The notes beneath the pieces are model-generated. The model saw only the letters and a list, made by a program, of their open reading frames with translations, ran no database searches and was not told where the DNA came from. Below, one piece after another: positions 12,259 to 18,679 of a DNA stretch of 24,202 bases (the stretch's first letter is position 1; each line of letters opens with the position of its first letter). The DNA comes from a virus. The stretch spans positions 1 to 24,202 of IMG/VR virus record IMGVR_UViG_3300010883_000459; one strand, written 5' to 3'. The translations under genes and the position numbers were made by a program.

Positions 12259-12639
12259 TTAGAATAAGAAGTATTCAGGGTGATCTTTATGTAGTTGTTT
12301 AAGATCAGCAGCCTTCTTGGCTTTGTCTTTCTTGTAGTCTAGCTTGTCAGTACGAGTCATTGGCTCAGGAGTAATACGAAATTCTGATTCTTTTCCTTCA
12401 ACATACTCAATAGTTTTGATTTTGAGACCTTTTGGGAGTTTGTCGTGAAGCTCTTCTAAGACTTCGCCAACACTAATGAATGGACCTCCAGAGGGGTCGA
12501 CGAATGAGATACCCACCTCGTCTCCCTCTCTGAATCCTATACGATGATATTTCGTACTGAACTGTAAATTGTATCCGGATTCAGATTCTACAAGTGTATG
12601 GCGATCTCCATACCTACCAGTAATTATATATCTTTTCAT
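12259..12639 (-). CDS. Hypothetical protein, 126 aa
   Basis: The N-terminal half is beta-rich (MKRYIITGRYGDRHTLVESE, then GFREGDEVGISFVDPSGGPF), suggesting a small barrel. The C-terminal part is highly basic and helical (DKLDYKKDKAKKAADLKQLH). No catalytic motif is seen. The combination could be nucleic-acid binding, but this is inference. A full early-type element lies 3 bases before ATG 12639, supporting the start. Confidence 0.7.
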   Translation of the reverse strand: MKRYIITGRYGDRHTLVESESGYNLQFSTKYHRIGFREGDEVGISFVDPSGGPFISVGEVLEELHDKLPKGLKIKTIEYVEGKESEFRITPEPMTRTDKLDYKKDKAKKAADLKQLHKDHPEYFLF

Positions 12640-12642
12640 ACC

Positions 12643-12663
12643 TAATTATATTAAGGTTCCTTA
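12643..12663 (-). promoter_or_regulatory. Early-type promoter-like element
   Basis: The minus strand reads TAAGGAAC, CTTAA, TATAATTA, GGT and ATG 12639. It overlaps the stop of the HAD phosphatase gene upstream. Confidence 0.55.
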
Positions 12664-13188
12664 AACTCGCTCATTAATAAACTCAATTACATCATCTGCA
12701 AATGAATCACCTGGAAAATCTACTCCAAAGTAGTCACGAACCTTCATGTAATTGGAGACCTTCATATTCATATCCAAGAAAGCAATCTTTTCGTAATTCT
12801 CTCCTGACTTCCTATTATCAATCAATATGTTCCGAGTATCGCATAAATCTTTATGTGGTACAATACTTGTGGCACAATAGCCTGTGCTAACACTTTGATT
12901 TGCAATGTCTTCACGTGCAAAAACACGATCCATTGGGATTCCAAATTTAGCAATCTTCAGGATAGCTTCAGCGTATGCTCGTGTTGCAATTGTTAAGATA
13001 AATACATTCTCCTTACCAACTAGCTCCATTGCACCTCGAATTGCATCTAGTGCGTCCGGCTTGATTCTAAAATGGTAATCACCATCGTAAAGTTCAATCT
13101 TCTCACAACGATCGTCATAAGAATGAACTTCAGTGTGTATCAAGGTTTCATCTAAGTCAAAGAATACGCGTATGTTTTTATCGCTCAT
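12661..13188 (-). CDS. HAD-superfamily phosphatase, FCP1/NIF-like, 175 aa
   Basis: Motif I is FFDLDETLIHTE (Asp 11 nucleophile, Asp 13, with Thr two residues further), the DxDxT signature of FCP1/NLI-interacting-factor phosphatases. Motif II is the Thr in FILTIATRAYAEAIL, a segment typical of that group, and motif III/IV is KDLCDTRNILIDNRKSGE. HAD enzymes of this kind remove phosphate from proteins or small molecules; the substrate here is unknown. A nucleotide or DNA-end phosphatase would fit a phage. The ATG at 13188 overlaps the end of the preceding gene by 11 bases, so expression is coupled. Confidence 0.8.
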   Translation of the reverse strand: MSDKNIRVFFDLDETLIHTEVHSYDDRCEKIELYDGDYHFRIKPDALDAIRGAMELVGKENVFILTIATRAYAEAILKIAKFGIPMDRVFAREDIANQSVSTGYCATSIVPHKDLCDTRNILIDNRKSGENYEKIAFLDMNMKVSNYMKVRDYFGVDFPGDSFADDVIEFINERV

Positions 13189-13609
13189 ATCCGTGTTCTT
13201 TATAGATGGTCCAGTTATGTCGATGGAAAAGAATTGTTTTCAATGTTTGATCATCAAGCCTATCAATCTTTGAACTGATCTTAGTGATCTCTGATAATGT
13301 AATGTCAAAGTTTATTGAATCGCCTTCAGACCCTAAGTCCTTGTATAGCACATCAACATATCCTTGCAGTCTAGGACGGACTGTTTGCATATATTCAAGT
13401 ACGTCCTGAAGAGTATGATTAACTTCATTTGGATCACGGAGCTCATCAAATTTAAGCACGCACTCAAACATTGCGATTCTCATAACATCATCTAGATCGA
13501 TCTCATCAACTGGCATTGAATCTAGGATCCATTCCTGACGCGGACAGAACCAGCATCTCAATGCGTATAGTCTTCCCCAGTTCCAGGAGTTGTATAATTT
13601 TTTAAACAT
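13178..13609 (-). CDS. Hypothetical protein, 143 aa
   Basis: The N-terminus is rich in Trp, Arg and Cys (MFKKLYNSWNWGRLYALRCW), and the rest is acidic and helical (VDEIDLDDVMRIAMFECVLK). No known motif is seen. The first 52 bases overlap the preceding 85-residue gene in another frame. That is long for this compact genome, so the true start may be later, for example the Met at MPVDEIDLDD. Its end overlaps the phosphatase gene. Confidence 0.65.
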   Translation of the reverse strand: MFKKLYNSWNWGRLYALRCWFCPRQEWILDSMPVDEIDLDDVMRIAMFECVLKFDELRDPNEVNHTLQDVLEYMQTVRPRLQGYVDVLYKDLGSEGDSINFDITLSEITKISSKIDRLDDQTLKTILFHRHNWTIYKEHGYER

Positions 13610-13815
13610 TTCACTAATTTTATAATTAATTCTTCTTCTTTATATCCAAGATATTTAGCAGCTAAAAATGGTGCAGATGTTTCAACAGTATCTAGATATT
13701 CTCCTGTTGAGATTAGGGAGCATCTCCACGATTTCTTAGCTAAGAAGTCCATTTTTGGAGCTTTAGTTTGAGGTCTTCGTTTGTCTCCCTTTCCTCCTGA
13801 CCATGAGCCACTCAT
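13558..13815 (-). CDS. Hypothetical protein, 85 aa
   Basis: It begins with a Gly/Ser-rich basic segment (MSGSWSGGKGDKRRPQTKAP) likely to be unstructured. A helical part follows, ending in KYLGYKEEELIIKLVKCLKN. It starts at an ATGA overlap with the upstream 57-residue gene, so translation is probably coupled. The 3' end overlaps the 143-residue gene. Unrecognised. Confidence 0.65.
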   Translation of the reverse strand: MSGSWSGGKGDKRRPQTKAPKMDFLAKKSWRCSLISTGEYLDTVETSAPFLAAKYLGYKEEELIIKLVKCLKNYTTPGTGEDYTH

Positions 13816-13985
13816 TCTCCTACAAATTGCGTGTACCAGTTCATAATCTCATAGTGAAATGTCTTTTCATCAATCTCACCAACATCTAAAATCGCAATGG
13901 GATCAAAATCCCCTCGTCGATATACTGTTATATTAGGGTTTGCATACTCAAAGGTATGCAAACCTATTGTGTCACTATATTCCAT
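13812..13985 (-). CDS. Hypothetical protein, 57 aa
   Basis: ATG 13985 to TGA 13812-13814 encodes a compact acidic protein (VYRRGDFDPIAILDVGEIDE, then KTFHYEIMNWYTQF). The pattern of alternating beta and helix looks like a real domain, and the frame fills the gap before the DUF932-like gene. The stop overlaps the next start (ATGA). A perfect 11-bp inverted repeat lies near its 5' end at 13937-13964. No family is recognised. Confidence 0.6.
   Translation of the reverse strand: MEYSDTIGLHTFEYANPNITVYRRGDFDPIAILDVGEIDEKTFHYEIMNWYTQFVGE
13937..13964 (-). repeat. 11-bp perfect inverted repeat inside a small gene
   Basis: GGTTTGCATAC (13937-13947) and GTATGCAAACC (13954-13964) are perfect complements around a 6-base loop. 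It lies about 20 bases inside the 57-residue coding sequence. No T-run follows on either strand. It could be an operator, an mRNA hairpin or an RNA-processing site. Compare 4701-4727. Confidence 0.6.
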
Positions 13986-13991
13986 TTGGTT

Positions 13992-14447
13992 CTAAGCTAC
14001 GTCTAGGATCTCAAGCGCTTTGTTTGAGAGGTTACTAGTACTTAGTGTACGAACGAACTTTTCCGGAGAGAATTTTTGATGTGTTTCAAACTCTGTGAGA
14101 GCGTTCAATGCATCCCAACGAGTGAGACCAACGTTACCCTTACCAGTTTCAAACAAATCAACCACTTTCTCACGCTTATGAATGAGGCGAGTTGAAGGCT
14201 CCTTGTCATTCTTAGGATCTGGAAGAAGTCTTACAGTCAACTTGATCATTTCATCCTTTGAATACTTAGCGTTACGCAAACGCTCCATTCGAGCACCGAA
14301 GTTAACTACAGTCTTCATATTGCTTTCAAGTCCAGCTACAAACTCATCAACATTTACGTCGAAGTTTGAGTTATGTCGGAGAGTTGATCGAAAGCCGTTC
14401 TCAGCATTAGTTGCTAAGTGTAGTGCATTCGAGCAAACGATACGCAT
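13992..14447 (-). CDS. DUF932-like protein, C-terminal portion, 151 aa
   Basis: The start MRIVCSNALHLAT matches the internal RVVCxNTLxxA motif of DUF932 proteins (phage/plasmid-like family), which normally lies mid-protein. The following helices (EFVAGLESNMKTVVNFGARM) and the tail (RWDALNALTEFETHQ) are consistent with the second half of that family. The N-terminal half is the gene at 14450-14830 in another frame, two bases away. Insertion of one base near 14450 would fuse them as ITPLTMRIVCSN. It is best read as half of a split gene. DUF932 function is not established. Confidence 0.7.
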   Translation of the reverse strand: MRIVCSNALHLATNAENGFRSTLRHNSNFDVNVDEFVAGLESNMKTVVNFGARMERLRNAKYSKDEMIKLTVRLLPDPKNDKEPSTRLIHKREKVVDLFETGKGNVGLTRWDALNALTEFETHQKFSPEKFVRTLSTSNLSNKALEILDVA

Positions 14448-14449
14448 TG

Positions 14450-14830
14450 TTAAGGTGTAATACGATTAGCACTAATTCCTGTGTTATTAATAAGGGTGTA
14501 CAAATACCCTTCAAGTAAATCATCATCTGTCGAGATGATATCATTCATACGAGATTGGATAAGGATTCGTTTTCCATCTCCAACGTATGTATATCCTGTA
14601 TGCTCCACATTACCAAGACGCTCACTAGCGGTATCGATAATGTCCATCATTTCATCAACCTGAATAGGTCGATACTTATCACTACATGTTCCAAAGTGGG
14701 ATCTTGTATCGGAACGCATAATTGAAAATGTGTTCGGCACGATCTTACCTCGTGAATCATATAGTTGCTCTTTTTCCAACTCGAAGGTTGGGACATCGGA
14801 CAGGGACTTAATGTTTTTAATAAATGACAT
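14450..14830 (-). CDS. DUF932-like protein, N-terminal portion, 126 aa
   Basis: The segment DKYRPIQVDEMMDIID corresponds to the conserved YRPIQN-like motif near the start of DUF932 proteins. VGDGKRILIQSRMNDIISTD and LEGYLYTLINNTGISANRIT match the following strands and the TNxHDG-type region. The frame then stops at TAA, exactly where family members continue into RVVCxNTL. That continuation is present in the next gene. Two TATAAT-like boxes precede ATG 14830, one in a full early-type element. Confidence 0.7.
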   Translation of the reverse strand: MSFIKNIKSLSDVPTFELEKEQLYDSRGKIVPNTFSIMRSDTRSHFGTCSDKYRPIQVDEMMDIIDTASERLGNVEHTGYTYVGDGKRILIQSRMNDIISTDDDLLEGYLYTLINNTGISANRITP

Positions 14831-14850
14831 GTTATTATATTGTTGTTACT

Positions 14851-14871
14851 TGATTATATCGAGGTTCGTTA
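14851..14871 (-). promoter_or_regulatory. Early-type promoter-like element before the DUF932-like gene
   Basis: The minus strand reads TAACGAAC, CTCGA, TATAAT, then CAAG. A second TATAAT (plus 14834-14839 complement) lies closer to ATG 14830, so the actual start of transcription may be at either. Confidence 0.45.
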
Positions 14872-14881
14872 CGACTGCTTC

Positions 14882-14917
14882 TCAGATTGAGGAGATATTG
14901 TAAGTTATCGTCGGCAT
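14882..14917 (-). CDS. Possible 11-aa leader ORF between tandem promoter elements
   Basis: ATG 14917 opens MPTITYNISSI and stops with TGA at 14882-14884. It follows a complete early-type element and precedes another. It matches the arrangement of the 14-codon frame at 11379-11423 ahead of the RadA-like gene. It may be a leader peptide or chance. Confidence 0.25.
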   Translation of the reverse strand: MPTITYNISSI

Positions 14918-14921
14918 ACCC

Positions 14922-14942
14922 TAATTATAACGGTGTTCGTTA
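14922..14942 (-). promoter_or_regulatory. Distal early-type promoter-like element
   Basis: The minus strand reads TAACGAAC, ACCGT, TATAATTA, GGGT and ATG 14917. It begins at the TAA stop codon of rmlB, leaving no free spacer. Confidence 0.5.
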
Positions 14943-15926
14943 CGAAATATCATAATATTCAATGGTTTTGCGAATTCCAGCTTCGAAGTTTATCTGATAT
15001 TTCACAGAATGTAGAGGTTGCTTATATATAGTGGCAATCTCATACTTAAAATCATGACCTAGTCGATCTGCAACAAATTCATATGAATCCTCAAATACTA
15101 AATTAGCTCCGGTAGGAGACGTTGAATTTAAACTTGTTACAATAATCTTTAACAGTTCAAGATTTGTATGACTCACCTTTCCTGGGATATTTCTAATATA
15201 ATTGCTATGTTCAAATTTCTCAAATGGTGTATCACTAACCTCAATAATCGCTTTTGCATGATCATCAACGTAAATCCATTCACGAATATTTGAGCCGTCT
15301 CCGTATATTGGAACCTTCGCGCTTGTTTGGAGCTTACCGAGGATAGTTGGAATCAATTTTTCACCATGTTGACGTGGGCCATAGTTGTTGCAACAGCGTG
15401 TTATTGTAGCTTCTACCTCAAAAGTCTTGATATAGGAGAGAACTAGGAGATCGCTTGCAGCCTTTGACGCTGAGTATGGGGAACGAGGATCTAGTATATC
15501 TGTCTCTAAAAAGGCCGGTTCTGTTAGATCCAATTGTCCATAGACTTCGTCAGTTGATACATGAACCATTCGACAACCGTACTCCTTAACTAACTCGAGA
15601 ATTTTGAATGTGCCAACAACGTTAGAGTTAATAAAACTTCCTGGATCGGTAATTGATCGATCAACATGTGATTCAGCGGCTAGGTGTAGTACTACATCCG
15701 GCTTATGTGTATCAAAAAGTGCCTTCATTGAACCATCAGTAGCGATATCAGCGTAGTAGCTCTGGAATCGATCACTCTTCTGAATATCATCTGAGATATT
15801 ATATTCGCATGAGCCAGTTGTCATACTGTCTATAACAACAATAAAATTATTTTCATCTCGGAATAATTCTTCTACCACTGCAGATCCAATGAACCCAAAG
15901 CCTCCGGTAACTATATATGTCTTCAT
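14940..15926 (-). CDS. rmlB: dTDP-glucose 4,6-dehydratase (RmlB-like), 328 aa
   Basis: This extended short-chain dehydrogenase converts dTDP-D-glucose to the 4-keto-6-deoxy sugar. It shows the NAD+-binding TGGFGFIGS (residues 7-15), HLAAESHVDRS, the STDEVYG loop with its Thr/Asp/Glu acid-base residues, YSASKAASD (catalytic Tyr and Lys), NNYGPRQHGEKLIP and the GDGSNIREWIYVDDH substrate-binding segment. These are hallmark RmlB motifs. The length is close to the usual 330-360. It is the last gene of a three-gene sugar-nucleotide cluster. A TATAAT with 6 bases to ATG 15926 suggests its own promoter. Confidence 0.93.
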   Translation of the reverse strand: MKTYIVTGGFGFIGSAVVEELFRDENNFIVVIDSMTTGSCEYNISDDIQKSDRFQSYYADIATDGSMKALFDTHKPDVVLHLAAESHVDRSITDPGSFINSNVVGTFKILELVKEYGCRMVHVSTDEVYGQLDLTEPAFLETDILDPRSPYSASKAASDLLVLSYIKTFEVEATITRCCNNYGPRQHGEKLIPTILGKLQTSAKVPIYGDGSNIREWIYVDDHAKAIIEVSDTPFEKFEHSNYIRNIPGKVSHTNLELLKIIVTSLNSTSPTGANLVFEDSYEFVADRLGHDFKYEIATIYKQPLHSVKYQINFEAGIRKTIEYYDIS

Positions 15927-15985
15927 AATTCTATTATATAGTATAGTTACACTTTTGCTACTAGTAGCTAGTGATCCTTCTTAGG

Positions 15986-16736
15986 CTAAGCTTCGTAACC
16001 AACTGTTACACTAGTTCGACTCTCGATAGCACTAACAACGTTAGCACACTCAAGAAGGCTATCATGAGATCCACAATCAAACCAGTGACCATCTAACTGT
16101 TCGACAAACAATGGTATGTGAGCATTGTTATCCACCAATTTAATGAGGTCAACAATCTCCAATTCACCACGAGCTGAAGGTTTCAATGTTTTAGCTAGTT
16201 CTACAACCTCATTTGAGAATGCATATAATCCTACAACTGCATCATTGCTTACAAACTCTGTAGGCTTTTCAATAATTTGCTCTATCCGTCTTTGCCCACT
16301 ATAAGAGGTATAAGTTGTGATAACACCATAATCTTGAGGATTACTAACATTGTATGAAAATATAGTATTAGTTTCAGCTTTCTCTAGATCACCAGAGTGA
16401 ATAAATACATTATCTCCTAGAATTAGAACCACGTCATCATCCCCAATAAACTCTTCACCTATAATAAATGCTTCTGGAATTCCCTTTGGTGAGTCTTGAA
16501 TCTTAAATGTTATATTTAACGGCTCATCAATAAATAGATTCTTATAGATGTTGCATTGGAGCTCATTAGCTGCAATTATTAGAATCTCATCGACTCCCAT
16601 ATCTAATAGAGTCTGCAATGGATAAAATATCATTGGCTTATTATAAACAGGGAGCATTTGCTTACTCATTACTCTTGTTAGTGGATCTACGAGTTCCGGC
16701 TCCACCTGCCAAGATTATACCTTTACGATTCTTCAT
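15986..16736 (-). CDS. rmlA: Glucose-1-phosphate thymidylyltransferase (RmlA-like), frame-disrupted
   Basis: The enzyme would make dTDP-glucose from glucose-1-phosphate and dTTP. From ATG 16736 the frame reads MKNRKGIILAGGAGTR, the N-terminus with the nucleotide-binding GG-x-GTR loop, and then runs to a stop within a few codons. The rest of the enzyme (DPLTRVMSKQMLPVYNKPMI, later LVLGDN-like LILGDNVF, EKP, SARGELEI, WFDCGSHDSL) continues in another frame. Without the break, that frame could only start at GTG 16705, losing the nucleotide loop. Loss of two bases near 16688 (from a likely CGT-CTA-GAT) explains it and would restore GTRLDPLTR. ATG 16736 overlaps the upstream stop. Confidence 0.85.
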
Positions 16737-17596
16737 TATTTAGAGTAATTTATGAATGCTTGCTCCATTGCTGACGATTCTGATTGAATTTTGAAGTCAG
16801 GGAACATATTCTCAAGCTTATTAATACTAAGTGTACAGTTAGATCGAGGAGCTGTAATTTTCAAATCCTCAATTGGTACCCAGTTCCATAATGGGTTGCG
16901 CATTCCATTACGACTCATGATTTCTGCCACATCTTTAGTGTGTAGCGGTTCTGGATTAACAACATTAATAATACCGACCTCAGCGGCTGTATAATCACTC
17001 ATTATTACTGTTTTTACAAATCTGCACAGATCGGGGATATATGTCTTTGAGTTTTTATAATCTACTAGATCATTATAATTCTTAATCTTTGTAAGATAGC
17101 TACGACCTGTAAAGTCACCGCAAAATGGCATCCGAACGCGAACAATACAGCACTTCTTTGAAATCTCTTCATAAGCATGCTTAGATCTTGAGTAAAATGA
17201 ACATTCAGAATCAACTCCGAAATTAGGAGGATCAGTCTCTTCCCAGGCCTTATCATATCCTGAGAATATACAACCTGATGAGATATGGATATATTCTACA
17301 CCTGTTCTTTCACATACAACATTAACATTGTACGGAACTACAGTATTTAGATTCCAACACTCCCACTTCTTAAGTTCACACTCATCAACATTTGGTCGCC
17401 CTGTAAACCCAGAGCAATTAACAATATGTGTAATATTATTAATGTTTATAAAGGCTTGGAGCGTTCCTCTATGTTGGTAATCTAACTCCGCTCGTGATCT
17501 ATGGAATATATTGATATCCTTTGAGCTCTGTAGGTATTCGTTTAGTTGAGTACCTACATATCCTTTACCTAGGATTAAAATTGTGTGCTTACTCAT
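16736..17596 (-). CDS. rmlD: NAD(P)-dependent sugar-nucleotide reductase, RmlD / NRS-ER-like, 286 aa
   Basis: An extended SDR with an N-terminal Rossmann motif (ILGKGYVGTQL), NCSGFTGRPNVDECE, the SSGCIFSGYD loop, catalytic YSRSK and RVRMPFCGD. The combination GRPNVD, GCIF, a ETDPPNF stretch and APRSNCTLS is unusually close to the eukaryotic and giant-virus NRS/ER enzymes, which do both the 3,5-epimerisation and the 4-reduction to rhamnose. Bacterial RmlD does only the reduction. With no RmlC in the window, a combined role is plausible. An AATAAATA box ends exactly 5 bases before ATG 17596. The stop overlaps the rmlA start. Confidence 0.85.
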   Translation of the reverse strand: MSKHTILILGKGYVGTQLNEYLQSSKDINIFHRSRAELDYQHRGTLQAFININNITHIVNCSGFTGRPNVDECELKKWECWNLNTVVPYNVNVVCERTGVEYIHISSGCIFSGYDKAWEETDPPNFGVDSECSFYSRSKHAYEEISKKCCIVRVRMPFCGDFTGRSYLTKIKNYNDLVDYKNSKTYIPDLCRFVKTVIMSDYTAAEVGIINVVNPEPLHTKDVAEIMSRNGMRNPLWNWVPIEDLKITAPRSNCTLSINKLENMFPDFKIQSESSAMEQAFINYSK

Positions 17597-17601
17597 ATGT
17601 A

Positions 17602-17609
17602 TATTTATT
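17602..17609 (-). promoter_or_regulatory. Late-type box AATAAATA before the sugar cassette
   Basis: AATAAATA on the minus strand, 5 bases from ATG 17596, places the sugar-nucleotide genes in the same putative late class as the structural genes. Confidence 0.5.
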
Positions 17610-17682
17610 ATATAATATTGTAAGTACTTTGCAACTACCTAATATAAAGTGAATTACTTTAAATAGAATGAATTAAGTTAAA

Positions 17683-17907
17683 TTATTCATCTTGAGATTC
17701 AATTGATGTTAGGTTGTCAATCGCATCTATAATATCATCGACATCCTTATCAAGAATACATTGAATATTGTCACGGAGTGTCTTTGTAAGATCTGTGACA
17801 ACTTCATCATCAACATCCAATTCTAAAAGATCTGATACGTTATCTAAAGTGGTGTATAGTTCGTCAATGTAGCTATTGAACTTGTATAGTATATTTTGTT
17901 TCTTCAC
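17683..17907 (-). CDS. Hypothetical acidic protein, 74 aa
   Basis: A strongly acidic, probably helical protein (DELYTTLDNVSDLLELDVDD ... KDVDDIIDAIDNLTSIESQD). It starts with GTG at 17907, the only suitable codon. A CTAAATA box lies 6 bases upstream, and the stop of the nuclease gene is 5 bases before the GTG. Acidic small proteins of this type in phages are sometimes DNA mimics or chaperones, but no specific similarity is seen. Confidence 0.6.
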   Translation of the reverse strand: MKKQNILYKFNSYIDELYTTLDNVSDLLELDVDDEVVTDLTKTLRDNIQCILDKDVDDIIDAIDNLTSIESQDE

Positions 17908-17912
17908 TATAA

Positions 17913-18629
17913 CTATTTAGTACTAAGTCTATAATTCTCTAATATATTTATTACGTCAGATTTTAGATAGTTACAAGCAATTGATCTCCAGGTGGTACCC
18001 TCAAGATAATATACAATCAATCCCTTACATTTCTTACCTGTTTCCTGCTCATACATATATGCATAAATTGATAATTGTATAGTATAGTTGTTGAATTCAC
18101 ATGAAGTTAAATGATCAACAGGTGGTAATAAAAACTCATCATATTGACTTGTAAATTTAAAGGCTTTATTAGTTTTAAAGTCTCCAATGTAGAAGTATTT
18201 GTTACAGTCATATACAATATCAGCCATTCCAGCTAGCTTATACTTATCGAGACTTAGAATCATCTCACTGTATGTATCTTTATGTGAACGGTCTGGAACA
18301 CATTGCTTAACTAACTGATCATATGAACTGTACATCTCGTTAAGAATTAGTTGAGACTTAGTGCTACCATCTGGTATCGGTTTACCCTCAATATGATCCT
18401 CCATAATCTTGTGTATTCGTGTACCTTTAGCGCATGCAATATCTTTAGTCTTTTCCCACTCGTCAATTATAAACTGTTTAGATACACCATCTCTCTTAGA
18501 TATACGAGTTGCGTGCCCTTCAGTATCAAACTTATTCTTATAATCACCTAATAGTGTTGTTGTAGAAATATATCTCTCTCCAGTCTCCGGATTTGTGTAC
18601 GTATGAGCCTCCTCATCAAAAATAACCAT
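17913..18629 (-). CDS. PD-(D/E)XK nuclease, RecB/Cas4-like, 238 aa
   Basis: The active-site order of RecB-family nucleases is visible: GTRIHKIMEDHIEG (GxxxH, His about 73), SEMILSL (Glu 122), LAGMADIVYD (Asp 137), IGDFKTNK (Asp 150 and Lys 152) and QLSIYAYMYE (QxxxY, from 185). This is the arrangement of single-domain exonucleases used with recombinases or in DNA-end processing. It is probably involved in recombination-dependent replication or host DNA breakdown. No iron-sulphur cysteine cluster like that of Cas4 is present. ATG 18629 is 3 bases from a TATAAT. Confidence 0.85.
   Translation of the reverse strand: MVIFDEEAHTYTNPETGERYISTTTLLGDYKNKFDTEGHATRISKRDGVSKQFIIDEWEKTKDIACAKGTRIHKIMEDHIEGKPIPDGSTKSQLILNEMYSSYDQLVKQCVPDRSHKDTYSEMILSLDKYKLAGMADIVYDCNKYFYIGDFKTNKAFKFTSQYDEFLLPPVDHLTSCEFNNYTIQLSIYAYMYEQETGKKCKGLIVYYLEGTTWRSIACNYLKSDVINILENYRLSTK
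17914..17920 (-). promoter_or_regulatory. Late-type box CTAAATA
   Basis: CTAAATA lies on the minus strand 6 bases before GTG 17907 of the acidic gene, one base further than in the other late-type elements. Confidence 0.4.
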
Positions 18630-18679
18630 AAGATTATAATCGTATTGATCCGCGAAAATGCAACTAAGAAATATTCAGA

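Noticed and set aside
1926-14942. Shine-Dalgarno role for the AAGGAAC block
   Set aside because: It lies about 20 or more bases before most start codons and is AACGAAC in many copies, which would not pair with 16S rRNA.
15940-15985. Intrinsic terminator between rmlA and rmlB
   Set aside because: Short palindromes such as GCTACTAGTAGC are present but no T-run follows on the transcribed strand.
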